Shown: piece after piece, positions 31,618-39,827 of the stretch | Position numbering within the stretch: position 1 is the first letter of the stretch | How the letters are laid out: each line of letters opens with the position of its first letter | NCBI RefSeq assembly: GCF_019468465.1 | Contig: NZ_CP080519.1 | Coordinates: 6,627,001 to 6,691,000, forward strand | Direction of reading: 5' to 3' | Origin: Amycolatopsis sp. DSM 110486 | GTDB lineage: Bacteria; Actinomycetota; Actinomycetes; Mycobacteriales; Pseudonocardiaceae | Length of the DNA: 64,000 nt | Program-made: the position numbers and the translations under genes | The notes under the pieces: model-generated | Database searches by the model: none | What the model was told of the DNA's origin: nothing | Seen by the model: the letters and a program-made list of their open reading frames with translations, nothing else

Positions 31618-31980
31618 ATGGTCACCGCCGCAACTGTCGCCAACGCGGCCGGAATCGCACCCCGCACCAAGCACTACGTCCTCCGCGACGAGTACGGGAT
31701 CGCCTACGACGGCAACCGATCCACACACGTTCTCGCAGCCCTCCAGCGCTCCGACCGGACACCCGATCTCGACCACGCCGTCCGTATCGCCGCTATGGGC
31801 CTCTACAAGGCGTTCACGACCGGCCGGATGAACATCCACCTCGCCCGCCGCGTCCGCGAGCAGTACAGCCCGTACCAGCTGTGCGCGCTGGTCGCGCGGA
31901 TCGCGAACGAAGCCGGACCCGACGCCACGATCGGCTACCTCGCCGACCACTGGATCAACCAGCACGCCGACAACCTGTAA
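31618..31980 (+). CDS. 120-residue helical protein
   Basis: ATG 31618 follows GAAGGGAAGGG. Helical throughout (HAVRIAAMGLYKAFTTGRMN, PYQLCALVARIANEAG). It stands just before the DUF3560 gene. No family is recognised. Confidence 0.65.
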   Translation: MVTAATVANAAGIAPRTKHYVLRDEYGIAYDGNRSTHVLAALQRSDRTPDLDHAVRIAAMGLYKAFTTGRMNIHLARRVREQYSPYQLCALVARIANEAGPDATIGYLADHWINQHADNL

Positions 31981-31989
31981 GGAACCACC

Positions 31990-32985
31990 TTGTCCATCGC
32001 GATCACCCACACCTACGCCGAAGGCACCCTCCTTGACGGCACCACCCGCGCGGAAGGCGTCAAGGGCACGCCCACGCGCGCCGTGCTCGACCGCTACGGC
32101 TGGAAGTGGGGCCGCTCCATCGACTGCTGGTTCCGGCGCAACAGCCGCGACCAGCCGGCCGTGCGCGCCACCATCGACGCCACCGCCGAGGCGCTGCGCG
32201 AGCTGGGCCACGACGTCACGGTGAACATCGACAACACCCCGCGCGACATGGCCACCGCCGAGGCTGAACGCGCTGCCCACATGGACGATCGCGTCGAGGC
32301 GATCAGCGACAAGGCTCAGCGGCGCGCCCGGGAAGCCGAGGGGCACCAGAAAGCCGCGGACCAGTTCTTCGACAACATTCCGCTTGGGCAGCCTGATCTG
32401 GTCGACCACTACTCCTACCCGAAGATCAAGCGCCAGCGCGAGCGTGCGACGGGGCACGACGACAAGGCGCGGGAGCTGCGCAGCGCTGCGGAGTATCACG
32501 CCACCCGCGCCGACACTGCCTCGCAGCACATGGACCGCCGCTACGCACCAATCACGGTCGCGAACCGCATCGAGAAGCTGGAGGCCGATCTGCGGCAGCG
32601 GTCGCTGGCCCCTGAGTGGCGCGCGAAGTACGAGACCGACCTGACGTACTGGCGTGGTGTTCGTGAGCAGCAGATCGCCGACGGTGTGGCCACGAACTAC
32701 AGCCGCGACACCATCGGCAAGGGCGACTTCGTGCGGTACGGCGGCACTTGGTACCCGGTGATGCGGGTCAACGACAAGTCGGTGTCGATCCCGTCCATTG
32801 TGGGCGGTACGTGGTCGGACACGGCGAAGTATCACGAGCTGCGCGACCACGCGCCGCGCGACACGGAGCGCTGGCGGCAGGCGGTGGCGTTGCTGCGGGT
32901 GCAGATGGAGAAGGTGGTGGCGTCGGGGAGGAAGGAGCACCCGGGGATCGTGAAGTTTCTGGAGCTGCACGATGGCACGCCGTAA
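31990..32985 (+). CDS. DUF3560-family protein
   Basis: 331 residues from TTG 31990 behind TAAGGA. The N-terminus (GTTRAEGVKGTPTRAVLDRY, then GWKWGRSIDCWF) and the central helical repeat region (QRRAREAEGHQKAADQFFDN, IPLGQPDLVDHYS, RRDR-like KIKRQRERATGHDDK) match DUF3560, a family common on actinobacterial plasmids. The C-terminal region is a small beta domain (GDFVRYGGTWYPVMRVND). Function unknown. Its 3' end overlaps the next gene. Confidence 0.8.
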   Translation: MSIAITHTYAEGTLLDGTTRAEGVKGTPTRAVLDRYGWKWGRSIDCWFRRNSRDQPAVRATIDATAEALRELGHDVTVNIDNTPRDMATAEAERAAHMDDRVEAISDKAQRRAREAEGHQKAADQFFDNIPLGQPDLVDHYSYPKIKRQRERATGHDDKARELRSAAEYHATRADTASQHMDRRYAPITVANRIEKLEADLRQRSLAPEWRAKYETDLTYWRGVREQQIADGVATNYSRDTIGKGDFVRYGGTWYPVMRVNDKSVSIPSIVGGTWSDTAKYHELRDHAPRDTERWRQAVALLRVQMEKVVASGRKEHPGIVKFLELHDGTP

Positions 32986-33391
32986 TCCCAAGGATCGTGG
33001 CCAGCAGCGCGCGGCGTGGCACGAGCTCGGCCACGCGCTGGTTGACGACGAGCTGGGCCTGCGTGTCGTCAAGATCGTGCTGGAGATCGACTTCGGTTAC
33101 ACCCGCGTACACGCGGATGACCATCAGTGGCGCGAGTATGCGATCGCCTGCATGGCTGGGTGGGAGGCTGAAAAGCTCTGGGAGAAGCACCACAACGGTT
33201 GGTTTGGCTGCAAGAGCCCCAGCCAGCGTGACTACGAGCTTTTCCGTGAGGCGGTGCAGGGTCGTCGTTTCTCCGAAGAGCAGGCGCAGGCGGCGGCGCG
33301 GAAGATCCTTCGACGGAAGCGTGACGTACTGGAGGAGCTTGCGCCGCGACTGATCGTGGAGGGGGGCCTCATGGGCAGGGATCTGCGGTGA
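32972..33391 (+). CDS. second M41 (FtsH)-like zincin
   Basis: 139 residues from ATG 32972, overlapping the DUF3560 gene by 14 nt. AWHELGHALVDD gives HELGH (H17, E18, H21), and CMAGWEAEKLW is the AGxxAE segment. It is diverged from the copy at 28226 and shorter. It has no ATPase domain. Confidence 0.8.
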   Translation: MARRNPKDRGQQRAAWHELGHALVDDELGLRVVKIVLEIDFGYTRVHADDHQWREYAIACMAGWEAEKLWEKHHNGWFGCKSPSQRDYELFREAVQGRRFSEEQAQAAARKILRRKRDVLEELAPRLIVEGGLMGRDLR

Positions 33392-33429
33392 GGTTCCTGG
33401 CGGAGGTGGCGTGACGCGACACCCTCGTG

Positions 33430-33459
33430 TTGCCCTGGGTTGTGGTGATGTGTATAGTC
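33430..33459 (+). promoter_or_regulatory. promoter P11 of the TATAGTC family
   Basis: TTGCCC (33430-33435), 17-bp spacer, TATAGTC (33453-33459), then GTAAACAACAGG. It drives six genes to 35756. Confidence 0.9.
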
Positions 33460-33507
33460 GTAAACAACAGGACGACGAGCCCAACACCACAACCCCAGGA
33501 GGACCCC

Positions 33508-34032
33508 ATGGCCACCACGACCACCCACGAGGCCACCACCTTCGTCGTCCGCGACTACTTCAACGAGCGCGACACCAGCACCGGCTTCTCCACCATCCAC
33601 CACTACAACTGCGACATCCTTTCCACACCGGCACGCACCGCGTCCTACAACCTCGGCAGCTGCTGGTACGTCATGGACACCACCTACCCCCGCTTCCCTG
33701 GCACTACCGGAAGCCTCGACCAGATCGAGCGCAACTACCGCGCCCGCTGGACCGTGCCCATCACCATCAACCGCTGCACCTGCCTCGACCACTTCACCGA
33801 ACCGTTCGTCGTCATCCCGGACGGGGCGACCGTCGAATACCGGGGGAGCCTCGACGCCCTGCACGGCACCTACCGGGTGTTTGAGCAGTGCGAGTGCGAA
33901 GGGTGCGACGTCGAAGACGACGAGCGCCGCCGCCTCGGCCTCTACCCGACCACCGCGGACATCCGCTACGTCCTCGTCGGAAACGGCAAGCGCATCCACC
34001 ACGTGCGGCGCTCCTCCATCATCGCCGCCTGA
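33508..34032 (+). CDS. 174-residue Cys-containing protein, first in the P11 operon
   Basis: ATG 33508 follows AGGAGG. Beta-rich N-terminus with many Tyr and Thr, then RCTCLDHF and QCECEGCDVEDDERRR, a cluster of cysteines before an acidic-basic helix. The C-terminus reads IRYVLVGNGKRIHHVRR. Likely one or two metal sites. No family is recognised. Confidence 0.7.
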   Translation: MATTTTHEATTFVVRDYFNERDTSTGFSTIHHYNCDILSTPARTASYNLGSCWYVMDTTYPRFPGTTGSLDQIERNYRARWTVPITINRCTCLDHFTEPFVVIPDGATVEYRGSLDALHGTYRVFEQCECEGCDVEDDERRRLGLYPTTADIRYVLVGNGKRIHHVRRSSIIAA

Positions 34033-34040
34033 CCCACCAC

Positions 34041-34071
34041 GGCGGGGGCGGCCACCACAGCCGCCCCCGCC
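34041..34071 (+). other. intercistronic GC hairpin
   Basis: A 12-bp perfect stem GGCGGGGGCGGC and complement with a 7-nt loop, immediately before AGAAAGGA and the next start. Confidence 0.75.
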
Positions 34072-34087
34072 AGAAAGGACCACCACT

Positions 34088-34288
34088 GTGGACTTCCGCC
34101 CAGGGATCATCTCCCGCCACCCGGTCATCGCAGCCGCCCAACGCGCCGCCGCAGCAGCCGACGCGGAGGTCTACCAGCTCCGCTGCGCCTGGGCCGACCG
34201 CGAATCGATCATGGCCGCCGAAGACCGAGCCGACGTGCTCCGAGCCAAGGCCAACACCCTGCTCTCCACCCCTCGCGCCACCTACTGA
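34088..34288 (+). CDS. 66-residue helical protein
   Basis: GTG 34088 follows GAAAGGA. One long helix pair (AAAQRAAAAADAEVYQLRCA, MAAEDRADVLRAKANTLL). No family is recognised. Confidence 0.65.
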   Translation: MDFRPGIISRHPVIAAAQRAAAAADAEVYQLRCAWADRESIMAAEDRADVLRAKANTLLSTPRATY

Positions 34289-34329
34289 CGACCGACCCCA
34301 ACCACCCCAATAACGAAGGGATCCTCGCC

Positions 34330-34788
34330 ATGTGGATCGAGTACAAGTCCGGCGGCCCCAAGGCGAAACCCACCGGCCGCACCCTGCCTGACAGCGGCAT
34401 TGCCGCCCGCCTGAAGCTCTGGGACGTCGAGCCCGGGAACCTGTGGTACCGGGACCGCGAGACCGGCGACGTCATCTGCATGAGCCGCGACGGCCGTCCC
34501 CTCGCCGTGTACCGCCACGACGGCACCAGCGACAGCGACGACAGCTCGGCGGAGATGGCCGGCGGGACCGTCGTCCACGTCCGGGAAGCCCTCGCGCACG
34601 TCGAGCAGTGGCAGAACCGCCACCTCAACGTCGCCGACTACAGGGTGACCGGCGCGATGCAGTACCTGCGTGCCGCCGCGCACATGCTCAGCTACCTGAC
34701 CGGCGAGGAGACCGACCGGGCCTTCGAGAGCGCCATGAAGGCGTTCCGCGAGGCGCACCCCGCCGAGGAGACGGACGCCCGCGCGTGA
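34330..34788 (+). CDS. 152-residue hypothetical protein
   Basis: ATG 34330 follows GAAGGGA. An N-terminal beta half (LKLWDVEPGNLWYRDRETGD, ICMSRDGRPLAVYRHDG) and a helical second half (GAMQYLRAAAHMLSYLTGEE, AFESAMKAFREAHP). No family is recognised. Confidence 0.65.
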   Translation: MWIEYKSGGPKAKPTGRTLPDSGIAARLKLWDVEPGNLWYRDRETGDVICMSRDGRPLAVYRHDGTSDSDDSSAEMAGGTVVHVREALAHVEQWQNRHLNVADYRVTGAMQYLRAAAHMLSYLTGEETDRAFESAMKAFREAHPAEETDARA

Positions 34789-34856
34789 CATCGGCGCGGC
34801 ACGGTCCCACGGGAGCGTGCCGACGCCGTGACCGCACGGACATGAAAGGACCAGCC

Positions 34857-35171
34857 ATGGACTTCGTTCCCGGCAACGAGCTGTACCCCGGCGTCGTCAT
34901 CAAGAGCGTCTCGCCGTTGACACCCGACGAGCGGATGGCGCAGTGCTTCACCTGTGACGTGTTCCAGGACAAAGGGGAGATGACCGTTCGGGCGTACGCC
35001 GTCGGCGACGACCCGAACTCACTCCAGTACTTCCACCTCCGCTGCGCGGAGTCGGAGGTGGTCCACGTCCAGGGCCGCAAGGTCACGGTGTTCGTGGGCG
35101 CCGACGGAAACGTCCGCGTCGAGGCACCCGAGGACGTGACGGTGAACGTGGTCCGCGAGGACCTCGGTTAG
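34857..35171 (+). CDS. 104-residue protein with CFTC pair
   Basis: ATG 34857 follows GAAAGGA; ATG 34842 is possible. QCFTCDVF and a later LRCAE may form a metal site. The rest is beta-rich (RKVTVFVGADGNVRVEAPED). No family is recognised. Confidence 0.65.
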   Translation: MDFVPGNELYPGVVIKSVSPLTPDERMAQCFTCDVFQDKGEMTVRAYAVGDDPNSLQYFHLRCAESEVVHVQGRKVTVFVGADGNVRVEAPEDVTVNVVREDLG

Positions 35172-35297
35172 CCCGCGTGGTCGCGGTCGTCTCCGCCCCT
35201 TGGCTGGACGGCGGCGGCCGGGACCGCGCGGACAACCCGAGCGGCACAAGCACCACCAACCGAGAACAACCCAGCGACACACGCCCGAAAGGAACCC

Positions 35298-35540
35298 ATG
35301 CCCGCCCTCACCTACGACGACAAGCTCTTCGCCGAGTTCTACTCCGCCAACCACGACGTCCTGTACGTGACGCGCTCTGGGCGCTACCCCGGGATGCTCG
35401 ACGCCTTCGCCGACAAGGAGGGGGCTGACAAGGTCGACGCCATCAACGAGAACATCCTTGCCCACCTGGCCCGCAGTCGTGAGGTCAAGGTGTTGCGCCT
35501 GGACAACGGCAAGTCGTGGAGCCCCGGGAAGAAGTGCTGA
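35298..35540 (+). CDS. 80-residue hypothetical protein
   Basis: ATG 35298 follows GAAAGGA. Mixed helix and strand (DDKLFAEFYSANHDVLYV, INENILAHLARSREVKVLRL). No family is recognised. The 126-bp gap before it holds no gene. Confidence 0.65.
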   Translation: MPALTYDDKLFAEFYSANHDVLYVTRSGRYPGMLDAFADKEGADKVDAINENILAHLARSREVKVLRLDNGKSWSPGKKC

Positions 35541-35579
35541 GACCCGTTCGGTAGAGACCTACACCCTGGAAGGAAACTG

Positions 35580-35756
35580 ATGGCAAAGAAGGACCACAAG
35601 GTCGCGACCTGGAACATGCTCGGCCAGAAGACCGGCGACAGCTGGGCTACCGCTGAAGAGGCTCGCAAGGCCGAAGACCTGACGTTCGTCGACGACGAAG
35701 ACGTGCCGTTTGACGACAGGGTGAGCATCACCCGCGTGACTCCGCCTCGTCGGTAA
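35580..35756 (+). CDS. 58-residue acidic protein
   Basis: ATG 35580 follows GGAAGGA. The protein reads MAKKDHKVATWNMLGQKTGD then a helix (SWATAEEARKAEDL) and an acidic turn before a beta end (VSITRVTP). Last gene of the P11 operon. Confidence 0.65.
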   Translation: MAKKDHKVATWNMLGQKTGDSWATAEEARKAEDLTFVDDEDVPFDDRVSITRVTPPRR

Positions 35757-35775
35757 GGAACCGCGGCAAGGTACG

Positions 35776-35813
35776 AACGAAGCCCCCCAGCCAGCCTGGC
35801 TGGGGGGCTTCGT
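35776..35813. terminator. perfect 38-bp palindrome, bidirectional terminator
   Basis: AACGAAGCCCCCCAGCCAG (35776-35794) is directly followed by its exact reverse complement. It lies between convergent genes ending at 35756 (+) and 35819 (-). Confidence 0.9.
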
Positions 35814-35818
35814 TGTCG

Positions 35819-36130
35819 TCAGAAGATGAACAGGACCTGCTGGTCGTCGTCGATGTAGGTCAGGCCGCGGGCTCGCCGGCACTTCATGCACGTGACGGGG
35901 AAGCGGGTGGGTAGCAGCTCCCCGTGTGCGCCGGTGCCTGAGTAGCCCTGGTGACAGGCGGGGGAGGGGAGTTCCAGGTTGTCGAGCCAGGGAACCCACC
36001 CGACCGCGTGGACGACGCCGGAGCGCCCGACGTGCAGGTTGCTGTCGGAGAAGAGGGTGTGTTGCGCCGCGGCGAATCGCGCGGCGTCGATCGTGGGGCC
36101 GCGTGGGATGGGGATGGTTGCGGTGGTCAC
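35819..36130 (-). CDS. 103-residue protein, leaderless
   Basis: GTG 36130 lies 6 nt after AACGAT of a consensus-type promoter, so the mRNA is leaderless. The protein begins MTTATIPIPRGPTIDAARFA, has WVPWLDNLELP, and a CMKCRR pair near the C-terminus with another Cys upstream. Single-gene transcript. No family is recognised. Confidence 0.7.
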   Translation of the reverse strand: MTTATIPIPRGPTIDAARFAAAQHTLFSDSNLHVGRSGVVHAVGWVPWLDNLELPSPACHQGYSGTGAHGELLPTRFPVTCMKCRRARGLTYIDDDQQVLFIF

Positions 36131-36136
36131 GGAGCC

Positions 36137-36165
36137 ATCGTTCGTCGCTGTTTGCCTGGTGTCAA
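36137..36165 (-). promoter_or_regulatory. consensus-type promoter giving a leaderless mRNA
   Basis: Minus strand: TTGACA, 17-bp spacer, AACGAT, then GGCTCC and the GTG start. Its -35 is the classical one, unlike the TTGC family next to it. Confidence 0.8.
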
Positions 36166-36193
36166 GTTCTGATTGCCCAGGTCATGCCGCGAG

Positions 36194-36224
36194 TTGCCAG
36201 GCCTCGCGCGTGTTGTGTATAGTC
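36194..36224 (+). promoter_or_regulatory. promoter P12 of the TATAGTC family
   Basis: TTGCCA (36194-36199), 18-bp spacer, TATAGTC (36218-36224), then AGAAACAACAGCG. Confidence 0.9.
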
Positions 36225-36256
36225 AGAAACAACAGCGACGAGACAGGGGAAACACC

Positions 36257-36592
36257 ATGACCGACCTCAACACCTACCTCCAGGAACTCCAGATCACCGA
36301 CGACCCCGCCACTGTCCGCAAGGACAAGGTCGGCTCCCTGCTCATCTCCGCCATCTACGAACTGGACAGCCTGCGCAAGTCGATCGACGCCGAAGGCCGA
36401 GCCCTCACCGAGGAACTCCAGCGCGTCGACAACGGATTCACCCGCACCGCCCTGCCCGTGCTCAACCACGCCGGCGAACTCCAGGCCAAGGCACACCGCT
36501 ACGACCTCGCGTGCGCCCGGTTCGCCTCGATGTCCAACCACCTGCGCAACATCGCCGTCGTCTACACCCTCACCCGCACGACCACGGCCTGA
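36257..36592 (+). CDS. 111-residue helical protein, first in the P12 operon
   Basis: ATG 36257 follows AGGGGA. Helical throughout (ISAIYELDSLRKSIDAEGRA, LTEELQRVDNGF, LQAKAHRYDLACARFASM). Probably a helical bundle. No family is recognised. Confidence 0.7.
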   Translation: MTDLNTYLQELQITDDPATVRKDKVGSLLISAIYELDSLRKSIDAEGRALTEELQRVDNGFTRTALPVLNHAGELQAKAHRYDLACARFASMSNHLRNIAVVYTLTRTTTA

Positions 36593-36600
36593 CCACCCGG

Positions 36601-36629
36601 TCCCCGGGCGTCACCACGACGCCCGGGGA
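36601..36629 (+). other. intercistronic GC hairpin
   Basis: A 12-bp perfect stem TCCCCGGGCGTC and complement with a 5-nt loop, before CGAAAGGA and the next start. Confidence 0.75.
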
Positions 36630-36655
36630 ACCCCACCTCCGAAAGGACGCCGAAC

Positions 36656-37234
36656 ATGCTGAATCCGACCAGCACCAAGGATCTGCCGGCCGACGTGCAC
36701 CGGGCCGTCGCCACGTTCCTCGACGCTCAGCCCAGCGTCCGCATCTGGCAGGCCTTTCCCGACGTCACCGAAGCCGAGTACGACCAGCTCGACAGCTGGG
36801 AATGCCTGCACGTGGCAGAGGAGTTCGCCCGCCACCTCGCGGCAGCGGGCGTCTGGCGCGTCGAGCTGGTCAAGGCCGAGCACAGCGAACACCCTCTCGC
36901 CGGCTTCCACGCCTGGACCCGCGCCGTCACCGACAACGCCACGCACATCAACATCGACTGGACCGCGCGGCAGTTCTACAACCTGGAGACCCCGACCGCG
37001 CCGCGACACCTGGACATCCCTGCCCCGCTGCTGTGGGAGACCGGATACCAGTTCGGGCGCCACGTCCACCCCGTCGCGGGCAGGTTCGGAGAAGTCACCA
37101 CGCACGCGGCCGTTCCGTGCGCCTACTGCCGGACGCTCATCGTCGAACCCAAAATCCGCCGCCGGGTGTGGCGCTGGCAGGGAAAGGGCATCGTCTCCAC
37201 CTGCACCAGCTGCGCCCACACGCAAGCCGCCTGA
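36656..37234 (+). CDS. candidate papain-like fold protein with zinc ribbon
   Basis: 192 residues from ATG 36656 behind GAAAGGA. C50 begins a long helix (ECLHVAEEFARHLAAAG), H85 lies in GFHAWTRAV and D101 in INIDWTARQF. This Cys-His-Asp order and spacing is that of papain-like or transglutaminase-like enzymes. A C-terminal zinc ribbon (CAYC ... CTSC) follows. It could be a deamidase, protease or inactive relative; this is inferred from motifs only. Confidence 0.6.
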   Translation: MLNPTSTKDLPADVHRAVATFLDAQPSVRIWQAFPDVTEAEYDQLDSWECLHVAEEFARHLAAAGVWRVELVKAEHSEHPLAGFHAWTRAVTDNATHINIDWTARQFYNLETPTAPRHLDIPAPLLWETGYQFGRHVHPVAGRFGEVTTHAAVPCAYCRTLIVEPKIRRRVWRWQGKGIVSTCTSCAHTQAA

Positions 37235-37382
37235 CGCCGGCCGGGCCGACACGCTCACGCGACCAGCCAACCACGCACCCAGCGTGACGGCTGGTCGCGC
37301 GTTGTGCAGGATGATCTCCGGTTGCGCAACCGAGCCACACACGCGGCTCCGGTCACGACGCGCACCGGAAAGGACTCCACCG

Positions 37383-37793
37383 ATGACCGCGGTCGACCCC
37401 AGCCCCATCGCCGACATGCTCACCGAGGCCGAGATCGCCGACGTCGCCGAACTCGCCCACAAGCTCCACCAGTCCGAAGAGACCGCCCGAGTGTGGCGGG
37501 CCCGCGGCGACGAAGCCCACGAGGAACACGTCTCGTCCCCGTCTCTGCCGGAGATCCACGGCGAGGACACCGAGATCTACGCCGGTGGCTCCCCGGTCCC
37601 GTGGCGCATCAAAGAGCTCGTGCTGGAGACCATGCGGGGCCTGTCGGACGTCTCCTACATCGTCTCCGGCCACTACGCCCGCCAGGCCGAGCACATCGCG
37701 GCCCAGATCGCGACCCGCTACGGGCAGCGCTGGCGCGAAGTCATCGAGATCGCCCTCCAGCTGCACGTCCCCCACAACGGCGAAGGCGAATAG
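37383..37793 (+). CDS. 136-residue helical protein
   Basis: ATG 37383 follows GAAAGGA. Helical (ADMLTEAEIADVAELAHKLH, YARQAEHIAAQIATRYG, WREVIEIALQLHV). No cysteines and no membrane segment. The gap 37235-37382 contains the palindrome GTTGCGCAAC (37321-37330), a possible operator. Confidence 0.65.
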   Translation: MTAVDPSPIADMLTEAEIADVAELAHKLHQSEETARVWRARGDEAHEEHVSSPSLPEIHGEDTEIYAGGSPVPWRIKELVLETMRGLSDVSYIVSGHYARQAEHIAAQIATRYGQRWREVIEIALQLHVPHNGEGE

Positions 37794-37801
37794 CCCCCCG
37801 G

Positions 37802-37996
37802 TCACTGCGGGCCGGCGCAGTTGCGGGTACGTCCCCGCTTGTCGCGCGGTTCCATGTGCCGCTCCGGGCCGTCCACGTACCAGCGCACCCCCTTGCCGCA
37901 CACGGGACACGGCACCCGATCACCCGCTGTTGCGCTCGCAGTGACCGCGGCGACGTGCCAACCCGCTCGGCGAGACTCCCACCCCCGTGAACCCAT
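37802..37996 (-). CDS. 64-residue antisense-oriented zinc-finger-like protein
   Basis: ATG 37996 on the minus strand inside a plus-strand run. It contains PCPVCGKGVRWYVDGP and a later NCAGP. No ribosome binding site is clear; TAGCGT lies about 8 nt upstream, so it may be leaderless. Moderate confidence. Confidence 0.5.
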   Translation of the reverse strand: MGSRGWESRRAGWHVAAVTASATAGDRVPCPVCGKGVRWYVDGPERHMEPRDKRGRTRNCAGPQ

Positions 37997-38139
37997 GCGG
38001 CCGGACGCTACCCAACCGGCCGCGACAAGCCCATACGGCGGACACACGAACCCGCCGGATGGGCCAACCCGATCACACGACCGCCGTACAACCCACCACA
38101 ACCGGCCGGCGACCGGATCCACCACCGAAAGGGAACCCC

Positions 38140-38673
38140 GTGACCGAGTCATCGTTCCTGAAAGCCCTCGAAACGGGCCTGAGTTGGCTGTACCGCACCG
38201 AACAGCCCCCGGGCGGTGTCATCACCCACCACGGCATCATCACCGGCGCCCTGAACGACCGCCGATACACCTTCGTCCCCTGCGGCCCGAAAGACCTCCC
38301 GCTGGTGATCGTGAACGTCGTGCGCCGCGAGTACGACGAGAACGGGTTCCTCCTCTCCGCCCTGGATGAGAACGAGCTGGAGGAGCTGACCGCGATCCTG
38401 CGGATGATGGGATCCTTCTACGGCTACCCCGTCGTCGAACGCTGGAACGGGCACCCCTTCGAGACCGGCACCGTGCAGCTCGGCAGCCCCGTCCACCCGA
38501 CCCTGCTCGCCGCGGTCAACACCTACCGCGCCGGATGCCCCGCCCACCCCGACGCCGGCGTCCTGTGTGCCTGCGGCTGGTACCGCGACGGCTACCAGCG
38601 CATGACCATCCCCGACTTCGGCGGCTTCGACTCGGCCAGCACCCACCACCGCGTCCCCGTCGCCGCGCACTGA
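38140..38673 (+). CDS. 177-residue protein with CACG motif
   Basis: GTG 38140 follows GAAAGGGA. Strands and helices alternate (RRYTFVPCGPKDLPLVIVNV, ENELEELTAILRMMGSFYG); AGCPAHPDAGVLCACGWYRD looks like a metal-binding loop. No family is recognised. It ends before a strong terminator. Confidence 0.65.
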   Translation: MTESSFLKALETGLSWLYRTEQPPGGVITHHGIITGALNDRRYTFVPCGPKDLPLVIVNVVRREYDENGFLLSALDENELEELTAILRMMGSFYGYPVVERWNGHPFETGTVQLGSPVHPTLLAAVNTYRAGCPAHPDAGVLCACGWYRDGYQRMTIPDFGGFDSASTHHRVPVAAH

Positions 38674-38686
38674 CCCCCTGACACGC

Positions 38687-38730
38687 GACAGCGGCCCCCA
38701 CCCCTTCCCGGGTGAGGGCCGCTGTCGTTT
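38687..38730. terminator. hairpin terminator
   Basis: GACAGCGGCC pairs with GGCCGCTGTC and is followed by GTTT. It lies between convergent genes ending at 38673 (+) and 38746 (-). Confidence 0.85.
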
Positions 38731-38745
38731 CCGCGCCCAGTGAGG

Positions 38746-38853
38746 TCATTCGGTCGGCAGGACCAGCCACGCGACCCACAACGCGAAGAACACCCCCGCA
38801 GACATCGTGCCGACGATCCAACGCGCCAGCGGCACGCCGTCAATCCACCTCAT
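38746..38853 (-). CDS. 35-residue single-pass membrane peptide
   Basis: ATG 38853 follows GGGAG at 6 nt and starts inside the last codons of the gene at 38840. The peptide reads MRWIDGVPLARWIVGTMSAG then VFFALWVAWLVLP, one membrane helix. Too short for a family call, but the ribosome binding site and clean helix support it. Confidence 0.6.
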   Translation of the reverse strand: MRWIDGVPLARWIVGTMSAGVFFALWVAWLVLPTE

Positions 38854-39718
38854 GCAGTGCTCCCACAAGCTCCTCGGCGTCATCGTCGGCCACCTCCTCG
38901 CGGGCGGCGAACAACGCCTTCTCGAGCACGGTCACCAGTCCGTCGCCGCGGCGGTCATGCCCGACCACCGTGCCGGTCACCTCGACGCGGTCGCCCGCGC
39001 GCAGCAAACACGCTCCGAGCGTCGCCGAGACCGTCGCCACCGTCACCCCGTCATCACGCCCGCTGCCGGCGATCGTGAGCGCCACCTGACGCGGTTTGCC
39101 CGCGCGCCCGTACTTCAACGGCTTCGACGACGTCACCACGCCGAGCATCGTCACCGGGAACCCGACGGTGCCCGCGTGCCGGCGCCCGGACATCATCGAC
39201 CGTTCCTCGTCATGGTCGACCAGCAGCCGCGCCGCTTCGGTGGTCTCGACGTGCGTCAACGCCTGCCCCGCCGCGACCTTCAGCGCGTACCCGTACAGGC
39301 GCAGGTTGACGTCGGGATCGACACCGGCGGCGAGGGGGTAGAGCTTGAGGGCAAGGTGCGGGTGCAGCTCGCGCCAGTGCTCGCCGGTGTTGAGGCGAGT
39401 GGTCGAGCGGACCGACGCGAGCGCCGCGAGGCGCTGCGACGAGGCCCAGTTCGCGCGCTCCAGCACGATCGCCTTCTCCAAGCGCCCCACGCGGTACCCG
39501 AGGCCGGTGCCGGCGCAGCGGTCACAGTCCGGCAGCGTGCGCGACCGTTTCCCACAGCCGGTGCACGGGCGGAACAGGTCATCGTCGGAGAGCTCGTAGA
39601 ACAGGCGCTCGCGGTCCCCGATGGTGATGGTGACGAGCCGGACAGACCGGCGCGCGTGGTTCACGCCGATGGTCATCCATCCGCGGTCGTCGACGACTGG
39701 ATCGGGCTGGTTGGGCAT
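38840..39718 (-). CDS. zinc finger plus OB-fold-like protein, paralogue of 41446
   Basis: 292 residues. Residues 52-72 hold CTGC and CDRCAGTGLG, a DnaJ-like CxxCxGxG element. A helical middle follows. The C-terminal 90 residues have OB-fold character (KPRQVALTIAGSGRDDGV, AGDRVEVTGTVVGHDRRGDG). The protein at 41446 shares the same order and length, so they are paralogues. A nucleic-acid-binding role is likely. Upstream, TTGCGC-17-TACCGT with a TTGCG 10 bp before it is a variant promoter. Confidence 0.75.
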   Translation of the reverse strand: MPNQPDPVVDDRGWMTIGVNHARRSVRLVTITIGDRERLFYELSDDDLFRPCTGCGKRSRTLPDCDRCAGTGLGYRVGRLEKAIVLERANWASSQRLAALASVRSTTRLNTGEHWRELHPHLALKLYPLAAGVDPDVNLRLYGYALKVAAGQALTHVETTEAARLLVDHDEERSMMSGRRHAGTVGFPVTMLGVVTSSKPLKYGRAGKPRQVALTIAGSGRDDGVTVATVSATLGACLLRAGDRVEVTGTVVGHDRRGDGLVTVLEKALFAAREEVADDDAEELVGALHEVD

Positions 39719-39827
39719 AGGCGGGACTCCGTCACGTTCGGGCTGGTTCCTTCCAGCCCGCACGGTACGAACGCCACCACGGTTGCGCAACTCAACGCAA
39801 CCGCACGTTCGGGTGCAGTGTGGACAG

